From Trifolium pratense (taxonomy: Eukaryota > Streptophyta > Magnoliopsida > Fabales > Fabaceae), in the NCBI RefSeq assembly GCF_020283565.1, contig NC_060065.1, forward strand, positions 38,304,409-38,368,408: a stretch of 64,000 nt of DNA. Reading direction: 5' to 3'. Below are positions 16,740 to 28,599 of this stretch, in pieces (positions within the stretch are counted from its first letter, which is position 1; each line of letters begins with the position of its first letter). The notes under the pieces are model-generated. The model was not told the DNA's origin. It ran no database searches and saw nothing but the letters and a program-made list of their open reading frames with translations. Made by a program: the position numbers and the translations under genes.

Positions 16740-17440
16740 TCAAAGATAGGCCGACAACAAACTGTGCCACCAACCATCTTTGGATGACAAAATCAATCAT
16801 CATTAAAACTACATCTAGAGACCTAAGCGACACAACATTGTTATGTATGACTCTTTGAACTTTTCAGAAGATCCACAACCTCTGGTGCAAGGAAGCCAAA
16901 AGTGTCAGATGCAAATGGTATAATAGCATGTTGATTGTCAAAACATAATAGGTAAAGAAGTCATACTCCATTGAAGGTCCTCAAAGAAAGGACTTCCACC
17001 AAACACAATGTCTTCAACCGCACCTTGCAACTCTTTATCAAACTAAATAGTTGTATCTCCAACCACAATGTCTTCAACCGCACTTTCCAACTCTTTATCA
17101 AACTAAATAGTTGTATATATCTTCCATGTGAATTGGCTGACACGTCTTTAGGTCGAAAAAAAGTTTGGTGATACTTATGCATGATCGAAGTAGAAGAAGT
17201 TCAATTTATGGATCTTTTAACTGAGAAAGAAAATGCATTACCTCAATAGTCCTGACAACTCTTTTCATGGTCACCCCCTCGATAAAACCTTTATATTGAC
17301 TAACAGACCCTCCAAGAAATTTTGGCCCAAACACCGGCCTCCCAATATCCGAAGGGAACAACCTATCACGAAGTTTAGGTCCATCACATGAAAGTCAAAC
17401 GATCTCAGTCTTACGAATATTCAAATCAAGACCCAATCCT
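16740..17440 (-). pseudogene. LINE-type ORF2 remnant
   Basis: Read on the minus strand from 17440 downward with frame corrections, the sequence gives, in order: L-D-L-N-I-R-K-T-E-I, then C-D-G-P-K-L-R-D-R-L-F-P-S-D-I-G-R-P-V, then FLGGSVSQ-YKGFIEGV, ELLLLRSC, LFFDLKTCQP, KELxxAVEDIV, GGSPFFEDLQWSMTSLP, and after 16970 IPFASDTFGFLAPEVVDLL. This order matches the stretch after the catalytic core of reverse transcriptase in a group of plant non-LTR ORFs. In-frame stops and shifts are frequent, so it is dead. A 60-bp segment is tandemly duplicated inside it (17004 and 17064). Confidence 0.75.
17001..17120. repeat. 60-bp tandem duplication inside the LINE remnant
   Basis: cacaatgtcttcaaccgca begins at 17004 and again at 17064, and the match extends over aactctttatcaaactaaatagttgtat. 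The period is 60 bases with three or four differences. Because 60 is divisible by three, it doubles the encoded KELxxAVEDIV stretch in frame. This suggests duplication while or after the element decayed. Confidence 0.85.
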
Positions 17441-17443
17441 GGA

Positions 17444-17497
17444 TAGACGAAGACTTGACAAGTGTAGGACAGACACATTGGCGAAGCGATAAATCGA
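17444..17497 (-). pseudogene. Displaced 54-bp copy of a kinase exon segment
   Basis: Bases 17444-17497 match 18519-18572, within the last exon of the D6PK-like kinase, in the same orientation. Only about nine differences occur, five of them clustered. The copied part encodes the kinase segment around [14 protein letters not shown]. It sits exactly where the LINE homology ends, about 310 bases beyond the kinase stop codon. A filler-type copy made during break repair or insertion is my inference. Confidence 0.75.
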
Positions 17498-17805
17498 ATT
17501 CAAATAATATTAAAGACAAAAAATATAATCCTCAAATAATATCCATTTTATATGTAGAAAAGATATATAACAAATTCTAATAAAGATATAGTTTGGAACT
17601 TCTTAGAACAATACTAAAAACACAAAAAAGAGACTAAGAAGAAAAAATAATTTTTTTAATGAATTTACATGTATGTGTTTACAATGATTAGTTCACTGAT
17701 ATGCCTTCAAATTTTTCTCATGGGGAAAGAAGAGGTTACACTTTGTACAACAAATTTTGTCAAAAAAAGTATATATATTTAAATATCCAAATATGTATTT
17801 TTCTG

Positions 17806-20348
17806 CTAAAAATACTCAAAATCTACATAAGAATTATCAGTTGAATTTTTGCATTTTTTATCACTAGGAATTTTATCACTAGCAATTTCTGGCATCTTCT
17901 TATCAGCAACTGGTGGTGGTGCTGTTTCTTTTTTAGCATACTTTGAAAAGTCTATCATATCTGGTATATGTGGTGGTGTTGCACTTCTAACTAGAGCCCA
18001 ATTCACTCCTTCAAAAAATGGATGCTGTTTTATTTCTGTTGCTCCTCTTTTGTATGCAATTCTCTTCTGAGGTTCCTTCACCAACAATCCTCTAATAAGA
18101 TCTTTAGCCACAGGACTAATTTGAGGACTATCTGGAAACCTTAATGGCTGTCCAACAACATTGAATAGTGTTGCTTTATATCCTGCGCCTTTAAAAGGCG
18201 TTGCACCGTGCAACAATTCGTACAAGAAGATTCCGAAAGTCCACCAATCTACTGCACTACCATGTCCTTCTCCTTTGATGATTTCAGGTGCAAGATATTC
18301 ATGTGTACCTACAAAAGACATTGATCTCACATTGGTTGGTTCTGCCATTAGTTCGGGAAGACGGTTTCCGTTAACCAGTAGACCGAAGTCTGATTTTGCC
18401 TTCCGATTCTTTTTTGAAGGTAAAATCCGAGGGAAGAAGCCTGTTGATGGCTGAGCAGCTGCTTGGTCATCATTTAATATACTTCCATAATCACTGCCGC
18501 TGCCGCTTGCTGCGTGAGTAGATGAAGACTTGACAAGTGTAGGACAGACAGAGCAGCGAAGCGATAAATCAAAATCTGAGAGCATGATGTGACCTTCATC
18601 TCTAACTAAAAGATTCTCTGGCTTTAAGTCTCTGTATACAATGCCAAGCATGTGTAGGTACTCGAGAGCTAACAAAACCTCGGAAGCATAGAACCTATCA
18701 CAAGTGATTTGAACATTAGATTCTTGATCTACAAACTGAATTCATAAATATTAGAATCTATATGTAGTTATAGTTTATGAAGCACCTACACATACATCAG
18801 ACACAACACTGGTAATAGTTTAAAAAAATAAAAGTAATTGAATGTAAGTATGTAACCGCATGTGTCAGTTTCAGGTTGTGTCAGACACTGACATGTGTCG
18901 GACACGGGATAAGCCACCAATATGAATTTTTGTACTACATAGGTTTTTTTTTTGGCGTTAACCCTCTGGTTCCCGGGGAAGGGGCCCCTGGCAATCCAGA
19001 GTTCAGCCGGGAGGTAAGTAAGGCCTAGCCAAGAATGGTTCCCACCAGGAATCGAACAGAAAAGAAAATGCAGCAAACATAGTCAACAAACCTTGCAGCT
19101 TCTTCAGTGAAACACTTATTTGGTTGTTTCTGTCGAAGCGAATGAAGATCACCGCCACTACAGTACTCCATAACGAGACAGTAAAACTTATCAGTTTCAA
19201 AGTAAGAATACAAAGTAGGCAAAAAGGGATGATCAAGAAGACCAAGAATCTCCCTTTCAGTTTGTGATCTAAGAAGTTTGTTTCTACTTATAAGAGCAGC
19301 CTTGTCCATTACTTTCATAGCAAAATGAGCATCAGTTCCTTTAAGTTCGACAAGATACACACTTCCAATGTCTCCATAACCGATACGCTTAAGAAGTCGA
19401 AAATGGCTAAGATTAAGAGGACCATTTTTCAAAGCCATGTTAATTGCATCCCACCTAACATCACCACCAGTATGTGGCCTAATGTTTGAAGAACAACTTG
19501 TGCTCTCTAAACTGTCGCTGCGTGAGCTAGTTCCACTTCCAGGTCCACTTTGACTGTTGTTCTTTGTATGAGTAGGCATACCCTTTGAAATTCCTGGAGT
19601 TGGAGGATCAGCACTTATAGGCATCTTTGTCCTTGGACTTTGTTTTGTAAAAGCATCAGAAATGTTTTTGTTTGGTGGAGTTATTTTCTGTGGTCGAGTT
19701 TTATTTGTAAATTTTTCATCTGTTTTAGAAACTTGATCCATATCTTTAGTAGCTTCACTTGATGAATAATCATTTGTGAATGCACCTTTTCCTTCTTGAT
19801 TCGCCTTTTTGGAATAAGTTGGCGAATTGTTTCCCGAACTTGGATAACTATGAACACTGTGTTTTGCCTCAGAATGATTTGTTTCATGAGATTCTTCTGA
19901 TATATTGTGATTCTTCTGATAACTATGATGAACATTGTGTTTTGTCTCAGAATGTTCATCCGATCTATTGTGATTCATCTGCATATATGAAAAAAAAACA
20001 AATTATCAAATTTTCACAGTCATGAATAATTTGATCGAATTCTTTCCAAAATAATTATTATCATATCCATGTTTTAAATTGTGGTCTGCAACTGTGGCCG
20101 CAATATAAATGATTTTGAGGTCTCCACAACGGTATCACAACTGCAGTTTTGACCAATGCAGATGCATTTTCCCTCATTATAAAAGTTTGCAACATATCTG
20201 CAACCGCGGTCGCAACCACAACGGTCATATCTTTACTTAAGAAACCATGGATTAGTTGCGATTGATCTGATAAGCAATTATGCATGTGTGAAAACAAACA
20301 ATGATATGAAACTCTTACCTCTGGATGATCAGGCATTTTGATAGGCAT
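17806..20348 (-). CDS. AGC group VIII protein kinase, D6PK-like
   Basis: Serine/threonine kinase of the plant AGC VIII (D6PK/PINOID-related) group. Members act at the plasma membrane and, in D6PK itself, phosphorylate PIN auxin exporters; that role is known for the family, not shown here. Three exons (20348-20319, 19978-19092, 18694-17806) give 601 aa. A Ser/Asn/His-rich, low-complexity N-terminal region of about 200 residues precedes the kinase domain. Visible motifs: glycine loop [13 protein letters not shown], the lysine in [18 protein letters not shown] in place of DFG (diagnostic for this group), a group-specific insertion before the activation segment, [13 protein letters not shown], and the C-terminal FEYF, a PDK1-docking FxxF motif. 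The tiny first exon, starting at the first ATG, encodes only [10 protein letters not shown]; the start could instead be the Met at 19978. Intron 2 contains a SINE-like insertion. Confidence 0.92.
18950..19055 (-). mobile_element. SINE-like insertion in kinase intron 2
   Basis: A T-run (18944-18953) is followed by ggcgttaaccctctggttcccggggaaggggcccctggcaatccagagttcagccgggaggtaagtaaggcc and then by gttcccaccaggaatcgaac. On the minus strand this reads as a tRNA-like B box GTTCGATTCC upstream, a GC-rich body, and a poly(A) tail, the anatomy of a tRNA-derived SINE. A decayed relative lies at 11035-11095 (aatccagaattcagttgcgatgtaagtaaa). Confidence 0.7.
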
Positions 20349-21780
20349 TGACGCTATGAATGTGCAACACAATGACACCACCTAAGAGAATTTCTGGAAG
20401 GAAAAAAAATTGAAAATTGGTTATGGAATCATACATGAGAATGTTGTGATTTTAACATGATTTTGTATCTAAAACTAAAAAAAAAAATGACATAATGTAT
20501 CCACAAACTTAGACAAAAAGTACTAAGATCTTGTTTATTGTCTATAATATGAAACAACAATTGTATCCACAAACTTGTACAATGATGTAGTTTAATTTCT
20601 TCTTGTGAGAAAATATGTACAAATTAATAGAGAAAAATAAGCTTTAGTTTTTAACATGCATGATGCCATGATATAAAAGTCAAGAGCATAAAGAACAAAT
20701 CAGTAAATTCATGGTATCCACGTTATGGAATGTAATTTAGACAACAATACATAGTCAAAGACAAATTATGTAGATACCTTATAGATTCTACCAATCATTT
20801 GTAACAAAAAAAAAACAAATTATTAATAAAAAGAGAAACATAAACAAATAAAACATATATATGTGTGACAATGATATGTTCGGAAACCGTCATGCAGTAA
20901 CTGTTGTAATCTGTCCGATCATGATCAACGGTTAAAATTGATTTTTGAATGTTTGATTTAGATCGTCTGACATTTTCCTACAACAGGCAATCCAAATCCG
21001 ATACGTTCCTAACCTTTAAGACATGTTGAAGATTGATGTGACAAAAAAAAGAGATTTGAAGGAAAGCAATATACAAACCTTAAAGATAGAAATGGCATCA
21101 ACCCTTGTAACACACCTAAGGTTATGTAAGAGCTAATAACAATAATGTTTCAGCTGCATGGTCAAATGAATATAACATCTAAATTACTTTTGAAGAAGAA
21201 AAAGAGAGAAATTATGTATAGGAAAAAAGAGGAACAAGGTTGTTTGGTTAATGAAAGAAATGACATATGGATATTGAAAATGAGCTGGTTGTTGAATGGA
21301 ACCTAACAACCTATCATCAAAAAAACACTTGAGATTCATATCTTGTGTGAGAGGAAATTGTGGAAAAAAGAGGTTGAAGATAGTAACATAACTACAATTA
21401 GGAAAAACCAATATTTTATATATAGAAAATGGTAAATAAAAAAACTATATGAAAATTAATTTGTTTTTATTTTAAGTACAGTGATTTCACAGATTAGCAT
21501 GATGGATTTTGAGAGAGAGAAAAGAGAGGAAATGGTCACAAGTGTATGGAAAAAGAATGGATAGGCGACATATTCTCTCTGAAATGTAAATAGGAGTTTA
21601 ACTGCCTCTCCTCTCTCCTATCTGCCCACTCTTACTATGTCCTTAATATTGACAACTTCATGTTATGCCGTCAACACCACCATACCATGTAAAAATATCA
21701 TTAATTTTTATTTATTTTTTTCATTTCAATTATGAGTTTAGTTTATATTATGATATTATTATGTAAAATATTTGTTTAGC
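20349..21780. other. Upstream region of the kinase gene
   Basis: This should hold the kinase promoter and 5' untranslated region; long 5' leaders are common in the family. Bases 20890-20980 are a weak copy of the CGTCCGATC repeat. CT/GA-rich runs near 21510-21620 might be promoter elements of the kinase. No other gene was seen. Confidence 0.45.
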
Positions 21781-21890
21781 TCAGTTGGTAGGAACATTAC
21801 ATTATATATGGAGGATCAGGATTCAAACTCTTATTCACCTTAAGGGTGAAATTTCTAACCACCAGACTACTTACTAAATAAAAAAAAACT
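21772..21890 (+). mobile_element. tRNA-derived SINE
   Basis: TTTAGCTCAGTTGGTAGGAACAT is a near-canonical tRNA A-box region, and about 45 bases later GGATTCAAACTC serves as the B box, followed by a short body and an A-run (21880-21889). The segment between the boxes does not fold as a tRNA (atatatggagga), so it is a SINE head rather than a tRNA gene. A related head, inverted, is seen at 10795-10860. Confidence 0.7.
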
Positions 21891-23199
21891 GAGACATACA
21901 TGTGTAAAATTATTTTATATAGTTTTATACATTCAAACTAAAATTTTGACATATTGATCTTTTAAGAATTTTCATTATAAATAAAAATACATGTGACTGT
22001 GCCCATCCGCCGGAGAAAACAGAATCGGCTATGTATCAATGAAATCTCATCATCCATAAATAATGAATTGGTGTGGTATATTCAAATTACACCACTCAAT
22101 ATTTTTATCAAAAAATAGCATTACAAACTGTTAAATTGAAAATTTATATCTTGCCATTCAGCTATACTAAAATTAACGTAATTTAATAAAATCGCAAAAG
22201 ACATTAATTTTTTGGTACCATTATGGACAGTTTGAACCACTACCTGAAAATGAATTTCAGATGATAGTGGTTGTTTAAGAGCTAGGACAAAATGATGTGT
22301 TAAGAATCTTAAGATGGTGGTTGATGTTCCCCAATTATAGTGAATAATTAAATACAAGAACCATGAGATGATGTAACAGCCATTTAGTGCATCTAATTCT
22401 AACCAGACCAAGTAATAAGTCTAACCACTGTCTTGGAGGTCAATATCATAGAAGTTAGCTGCCCCCATGGAGAAAAAACATTAAGGAAAAAATGGGTTTT
22501 AAGCAATGGTGAAAAAAAAGATTTTATGGTGTATCATTATGTATGTTAACTCATCAAGCAAACATTTTAAGGCAACTAGGAGGCTTTGTTTCTAATGAAT
22601 CTCAGAGCTAATTAACTAATGTGCTTAAGCATAGTTTATGTAGCTCTCAACTCAAATTAAAATATCAATAGCTAAAATGGTACTGACTTCCAATAATTGT
22701 GATATTTTTATATGAATAATTCCAAATAAAAAATGTAAAATTAGCTGTCCATAAAAATGAGGTAGCATAAAAGTTTCACATAAAATTAAATAGATATACA
22801 TGAACCCAGTAAAAATCCAACATTTAAGGGGAAAATACTTCCACTTGAAACACATGTGAAACATCTTGTAATAATCCCTCCAATCTTTGCCATTGACAAC
22901 ATTAAGGGTCAATCCCTTGCAAATCTTTGCCATTGACAACATTAAGGGTCAACCTTTGCCATTGTAGGCAACATTGTCTCATTTATTTGCAAGAGATTGA
23001 TTCCACAAACCTACAACCTCCTAGTCACACAGACAATTCTGTCTCTAACCTTGTTCAAAAAAAAAAAATCTGTCTCTAACCATTGCGTCAAGATTCGCTA
23101 TCACATAACAAAAGAATACAACAATCTACTTATAAACTAAAGATATCTTACATCAAGTGAGACGTGCAAGCAACATTGATATAGATTCTCAAGTCTCAA
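21891..23199. other. Intergenic, 3' flank of MED22
   Basis: AT-rich with no recognisable protein. A 34-bp phrase (aatctttgccattgacaacattaagggtcaa) is tandemly repeated at about 22882-22952 with a third partial copy. It should include the 3' untranslated region of MED22 at its right end. Confidence 0.45.
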
Positions 23200-25260
23200 C
23201 TATGGTTGTGTCTCTTGAATAGTCTTTTGCGCAGAAGAAGAATAATGGGATTCAAGCTCTTTCAGGCTAGCTGCAGCTTCCTCTCCAATTCTAGATAATG
23301 TATGGTCTGTTTTTTCTGCCAGTTGGTTAAACTCAACCCTTCTTTGTTCTACATGGTCATTAAGGGAAGCAAATCCTGAAAATATTGCAGTTTGCTTCAG
23401 CTCCGACACCAATTTAAGTAGAGAATCAGCTGCTTGGACCTGCATCATTCATCAATAAGCAAATAGAACATATCTCAATAGCGAGTAAAAGTTGAAATTG
23501 GCAGAACAATGGAGAAAAGCAATTATTATTCAACTATATCTAATAAGTGTTGCTTAAAATGTGCTTCCCAAAATAATGACACCTCCGGTGATATCAGACA
23601 CAATCCACCACTCTTATAGGTAGCAAACAAATTTCTCTCCATAGTAACACTTAGAATTTAAATGCACAAAACCCATAAAAAAGATACTGGTAAAGAAGCT
23701 TAAGAAGTAACATTGTTGTGGTCTTACCATCCTAGCAGCACGCATCTCCATCATAAAAGCTTCCTGTGAATTTCTAACAGGCGGATCATTTACCTGCAAG
23801 AGTGCAAGTTTGTATGAAGTTAACAAGTAACAAAAGAACATTATGCACATATGTTTTGGCGTGTCAGGCAATCTAAACAATTGTGTTTGACAAGAAGAAA
23901 GAACTAGTCGATCAGAAGAGTACACTATTTTCTTGGAGTTACTACAAAAACTAAGTCTGTTGTTACTTATTTACCATCAAATTAAAGACACAAATGTTTA
24001 CTAAGACTCTTACACTCAGGGCCATTTATGGATCATAAACTTGAGAATGTTGATGAAACAAACACTATTTCCTTTTTCCAAGATAAAGCCAACTCAAATA
24101 ATAAATCTGATATTGGCATTCTCAATAGACCATGTTTACCTTTATCCTTAAATCTCATCCTAACCTTCTGTTATACCTGTGTAAACAAGTGGCATATACC
24201 TGAAAATATTCAATTGCAACATAATACACATCCTCAATGAAGATGACATCTCCCAAGTTATTTTAAGATAGATTATTGCATAGGTGATTCCTTCATCATG
24301 ATGTCTTTTACTGTTCCTTTAACCGCGTCTTCTCATTGTTTCAACCTCTTAATGGATGAGAACAGTGAACAAACACATTATATATGCTTTTTCCAGCATA
24401 ATTGATTCTACAAGACAAATAAGCCACTCATCCTTAGTGTCCTCGTCTCTCACTCGCTCTTTTTTTACCCTTTAATTTATTCAGTATCTCCGTGTCACAT
24501 ACAATTCACAGCCGACTCATCCCATATACCTTCAAGGACAATGTATAACTTGCTTTTATAAATATAATTACATAGTCGCATGCATTTAGTATAATTACAA
24601 AAAAATCAAGCAGATAGCAAAACATTACTTCTAAATGGCACTCATAATGTGTACTGTTCAAAAACCATCATTGGGTTTGGGATAAAAACAAAATTCTCAA
24701 TTCTAAAAACTGACGCATAAACGAAATTCCAGGATAGTTTGATATCATCAGCACCATTGTGCAAGATGCAATACATGGTGTTCGACACCAACACGAATGA
24801 TTACATTGAATTATGTCATGTTCTTAAATTATTATGGGTGTCGACGTGTCAATGTCCGTGTTGTGTTCGGTGTTTGTGCTTCATAATTACACAATACATG
24901 GATCATGACTTATCAAATCAATAAAATTCATATGGCAACAAAACGGGACTCAAGTCCACATGTACAAAGAAAAACCGAATTTCCATACTAATTAAATTAT
25001 GGATGAATTATATACCAATAACCACATCCATATGGCATCTCAGTGTTCATACTTGCTTCCACTTGAAGACACGGTTAAAATGGCAATTACAGAAAATGAT
25101 GGTATACACATACCCTGGCAACATTGACAAGGTGGCTGAAATTGTCAACGATGTTGGCAATATCACCTTCCACTCTCTGCAACAATGTCTTCTGTTTTTG
25201 AGCAGCTGCTGCCGCCGCTGCTGCAGTGGGCCCACTGCCGCCTGGTCCACCTTTGTTCAT
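23200..25260 (-). CDS. MED22: Mediator of RNA polymerase II transcription subunit 22
   Basis: Small head-module subunit of Mediator, the nuclear complex that bridges transcription factors and RNA polymerase II. Three exons (25260-25114, 23793-23728, 23439-23200) give 150 aa, matching plant MED22 length. The start is the Met of MNKGGPGG, followed by a Gly/Pro and Ala-rich segment (an alanine run), then [72 protein letters not shown] and a helical C-terminus rich in Glu and Ser ([15 protein letters not shown]). These are the conserved Surf5/MED22 blocks in the right order. An in-frame Met upstream could extend the frame by about 19 residues, but the family start is MNKG. The first intron is 1.3 kb and carries a GTGTC-type dispersed repeat. 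Confidence 0.95.
24779..24890. repeat. GTGTCGGTGTC dispersed repeat, copy in MED22 intron 1
   Basis: The segment reads gttcgacaccaacacgaatgattacattgaattatgtcatg ... gggtgtcgacgtgtcaatgtccgtgttgtgttcggtgtttgtg. The same layout, GACAC-rich left end, gattaca-tnaattatgt centre, and GTGTC-rich right end, occurs at 33418-33565 and 40195-40305, with a partial copy at 18862-18910. The ends are imperfect inverted repeats, so this looks like a small MITE-like family. Confidence 0.75.
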
Positions 25261-26860
25261 TTTCTCCTTCTCCCCTCTGTGATGAAATTTTGAAGAACAA
25301 GAAAGAGAGACACTCAAAACTCAGCTTCCAGCACAAATAGGGTGCACATTATATGATAAAAATAAAAATCTTGCTTGGAGGCAGGTGAAGGGAAATGAAA
25401 TTTACTCAACTATTCAAATTAGAATAAAAATTTAAAAGTACAAAAGAAAACTATTTTCTAAAAGCTTAAAATTAAAAATATATGTATATAATTAATCTTA
25501 ACAAAATATGAAAATTATAATAAAGTTTATAATTATTTGAAAATTATAATTATGTTTATAATATTATATGTGTAAACTAAAAGTACCTCTATTTTCTTTA
25601 TAAAATGTAGTAATTCGAGAAAATGTAATATATTATTTTGAAAATTGCAGCACTTGATTTTTTTTGAAAGAAAACTTGCAGTGCTAAATACAGTAAGGAA
25701 CTCCTATTATATTATTACCCTCTGATCTACAAGAAAAATTAAAATAAAACTCTGGTAATAGCTAAAGGTAAAACAAAGTGCGGCATGGTAAATTTGGAAT
25801 GGAATTTATCAAAGAAAGAACAATACAAAATATACAGTACAAATAACAGTCTCAATTGTTTACCTCAGAGGGGCCGACTGACAAGTTAATGAACAAAGTG
25901 GTGAAAAGGAAAAATGTTCCTTGTGAATTTAAATGGTGATAGCAATGTCTTTATCTGCAATAGGTCATACATAGCGACTGAATTAGAATAGTCAAGCATC
26001 AAAAATAAAAAATAAGAAACAATGTTAAAAAAAGAAGTTGAACAAGACATGAAAACCAATTTGGAACAAAATAAACAGAAAGTAATTCCTACAAAGATTA
26101 TGATTAAAGACACCAGAAACTATATGATCATCTTACTTGATGATGAAATGTCCGATAAATAAAAAAGCAGACCATTTAACATACTTATGAAAGGAACTGC
26201 AGATTATATGTATGGCATGTAAGTATCAGCAACATGAAAAAGCATTGCCATTCGATAGTCAGTACTTAATTGGAGCAATCCATTACCAGAACAAGCACCC
26301 AGTCAAAACATAAAACATCTTAGCATTTGTACATTGCACCTTTCATAAGCTATCTTCGCATGCATCTCCAACATCCACAATTCTTAACAGAGCAGCAATA
26401 TTCCATAAATCTTACAATAGTTAAAGGCCTTATAAACCGTGACCAACCCTAAGTCAATGCTATCTCGATTCTCTCAACCAAGTAGCTCGTACAAAAGTCC
26501 TACCATTATATCTCTAACAAAACAGGACTTAAGAAAGCAAAAGTTTAAGATAAATCGGGGGTACTCCCTTTATTCCTCTTTAAGTGTCATTATTTTAGAC
26601 TTTTTTATTTTTTTATTTGTCGTTTTCAAAGTTCAACGCAGTATTAACTATTGAGTTATCAAAATAATACCTAACCAAGAATACCAAAAAAATAATAATA
26701 CCTAACCAAACATACAATAGCGTATAGAAGCAACATGATCAGATGAAATTAATTGACTCATTCCCTTTAAAATTAACAATGTATCACAAATTAAACAGTG
26801 ACGCTATAGTCTCTGAATGTATTAAAATTACAAAAACATATATGTCTTCGTCTTTTTTTT
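25261..26860. other. Upstream region of MED22
   Basis: AT-rich sequence that should contain the MED22 promoter and leader. No gene was recognised. The open frame at 25886-26113 is hydrophobic but lacks any family motif. Confidence 0.4.
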
Positions 26861-26862
26861 TT

Positions 26863-27015
26863 TTTTTCACCACCAGTATCCGGCTCACTGGACCGCCTAA
26901 TCTGGTTCGGAGGTTAGTTCTGACATCCAGCCCCCTCCCGATCGCAGTTGCGGGAATCAAACTGTGGTCCTCCCTACCAAGTCTAGTGCCAATCACAACT
27001 GGACCAACTAACAAT
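26863..27015 (-). mobile_element. tRNA-derived SINE, most complete copy of the GGCGGTCCAGTG family
   Basis: On the minus strand the order is a tRNA-like head (gttagttggtccagttgtgattggcactag, then B-box-like AGTTTGATTCCC), the body aactgcgatcgggaggggg-ctggatgtcagaactaacctccgaaccagattaggcggtccagtgagccggatactggtggtg, and a poly(A) tail (the T-run 26851-26866). Shorter copies lie at 4785-4910 and 48462-48545, and a diverged relative at 45685-45895. Confidence 0.8.
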
Positions 27016-27280
27016 TGGTATATGACTTGTCTTTTGTTAGTAATTTCAAAGACTAAACTAACTAACAGAACATACATTGAATTGAAGACATATTCGCTAA
27101 CTAAACTCACTAAGGAAAGACTCATGTTTATTTTTTCATATATTTTTCCCCAATTTCATATATTCTTCTTACTCCATTAAAACACAAGAATCAAGATACA
27201 TCTCAATTTCTCACAAAAACTACACTACTAATTGATTTTCTCATTCAACTAAAAATGTTTTGATTTCAAGAATCATTAAT

Positions 27281-27349
27281 ATGAACAAGATGAGTTCAAC
27301 AAGCAGAGCATGGGTAGCTGCAGCCAGTGTTGGAGTTGTGAAATTGTGA
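27281..27349 (+). pseudogene. Wound-responsive protein gene stub, truncated
   Basis: The frame starts M-N-K-M-S-S-T-S-R-A-W-V-A-A-A-S-V-G-V-V and then reads K-L-stop. The S-S-T-S-R-A-W-x-x-A-A-S-x-G-V-V start is the conserved N-terminus of plant wound-responsive (wound-induced basic) small proteins. These normally continue with E-A-L-K-D-Q and reach about 80-90 aa. Here similarity stops at a sharp point after Val-Val and I find no continuation downstream. I read it as a broken copy. A real, very short peptide cannot be excluded. Confidence 0.7.
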
Positions 27350-27900
27350 ATTTTAGTTTCAAATTTCAAAAACCCCAAATTGTGAAATTGTTATTTTTAC
27401 CTTTGTTTCCACTTCAATGGAGTCTACTGGTGACTGAGAACAGGGCGCCGCCGGTCGGTGGGTCGGTGGATGGCCGTCGATCGCGTGGAAGTGTGGTTAA
27501 GAGTCGTTCACTTTCCGTTCTTCTCTTCACGCGGCTTTCCTTCTATTTCTTTTTTTTTGGTACATTATTTCTTTTCTTTTTTACCGTGTGGATTGTGGAG
27601 ATTCGAATGGGAAAGATCTTTTTCGAGTAAACTTTAAATTTTAAAATTCGTTAAATACTTTCGAAATTTGAAAATAGCTAAATATCTAATGAAATTATAA
27701 ACCGTCAATTAAATTCTCTTGAAGTGGACTCTGACCGGTAGTCTCAAGGATAATTTGATTGACTTTTTATAATTTCAAGGAGGTATTTGCCTATTTCTAA
27801 ATTTCATAAGATATTTGACGAATTTTAAAATTTCATGGGGTATTTGACAGTTTACTCGTTGTTTTCTGCTATGTTTGGTTGAGATTTTTGTTAGGGGAGG
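27350..27900. other. GC-richer unassigned stretch
   Basis: Bases 27425-27535 are distinctly GC-rich for this window (gggcgccgccggtcggtgggtcggtgg, gatggccgtcgatcgcg). The open frame 27310-27630 includes them but has no family signature. Between 27640 and 27850 an AATTTTAAAATT-type phrase is repeated in opposite orientations, typical of a small foldback element. Confidence 0.4.
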
Positions 27901-27922
27901 GGATGAAATATTTTATGGCATT

Positions 27923-28385
27923 GTTTGGTAAGCCTAATAAGTTAGCTTATAGTTTATTGGACTAGTTCATAAGTTTTATTGATAAAAAATGAGAAGTGTT
28001 TAGTAATGAACTTCTCTAACTAACTTATAGCGTTTTTTATATGTTATTTCAACTAGCGTTTGAGCTTATAACTTATAATTTTTATATTTTATCTCATTTT
28101 TACCCTTATTATTTTCATTTTATTATACTTTGACTCTGTTTGGGTAAGGCTTCAAAACGAGCTTATAGCTTATAAGCTCATATAACCTTTATTAGCCTTA
28201 TGTATATTAGAGAAACTGGCTTGTCAAAAAAAAATTCTCCACTATTCAGCTATAAGCTAGCTTGTCAACTAAGTTATCAGCTATCAACGATAAACTATTT
28301 TTAGTTATTAACTATAAGCTAACTTTTTAGCTACTGACTTTTCAGTCATCAGCTAGCTTATAGCTTATTTATACCAAACGGATGA
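27923..28385. mobile_element. hAT-like MITE debris with gcttataagct palindromes
   Basis: The sequence has ends of the type tgtttggtaagc... and ...ttataccaaacggatg, a nested start at 28137 (gtttgggtaaggctt), and many copies of agcttatagcttataagct. It looks like two nested or fused non-autonomous elements. No clear target duplication was fixed, so assignment is tentative. Confidence 0.5.
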
Positions 28386-28599
28386 TGTATAAAGTTTGTG
28401 TCGTTCAGCTTTTTAAGGAGGGGAGGAAATGAGAGAGAATATCAAGCAATTTTGTGTTCTCCAAATTGGGAGGGGAGGGACTCTATTATAATTATCATAT
28501 ATCAAACAATAATATTTCAGTGATAAGTAATTTTATATCGAGATTCGAGACTAATTTCGCTATAATAAAAAAAATTGCGGCAATACCGCAACCTGTGCG

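Noticed and set aside
21772..21850. Possible tRNA gene (TAGCTCAGTTGGTAG)
   Set aside because: A and B boxes are present, but acceptor and anticodon stems do not pair and an A-rich tail follows. It is a SINE head.
26743..27180. 145-codon plus-strand open frame
   Set aside because: Most of it runs through the SINE at 26863-27015, and an overlapping frame is open on the other strand. The poly-Phe stretch is the SINE tail.
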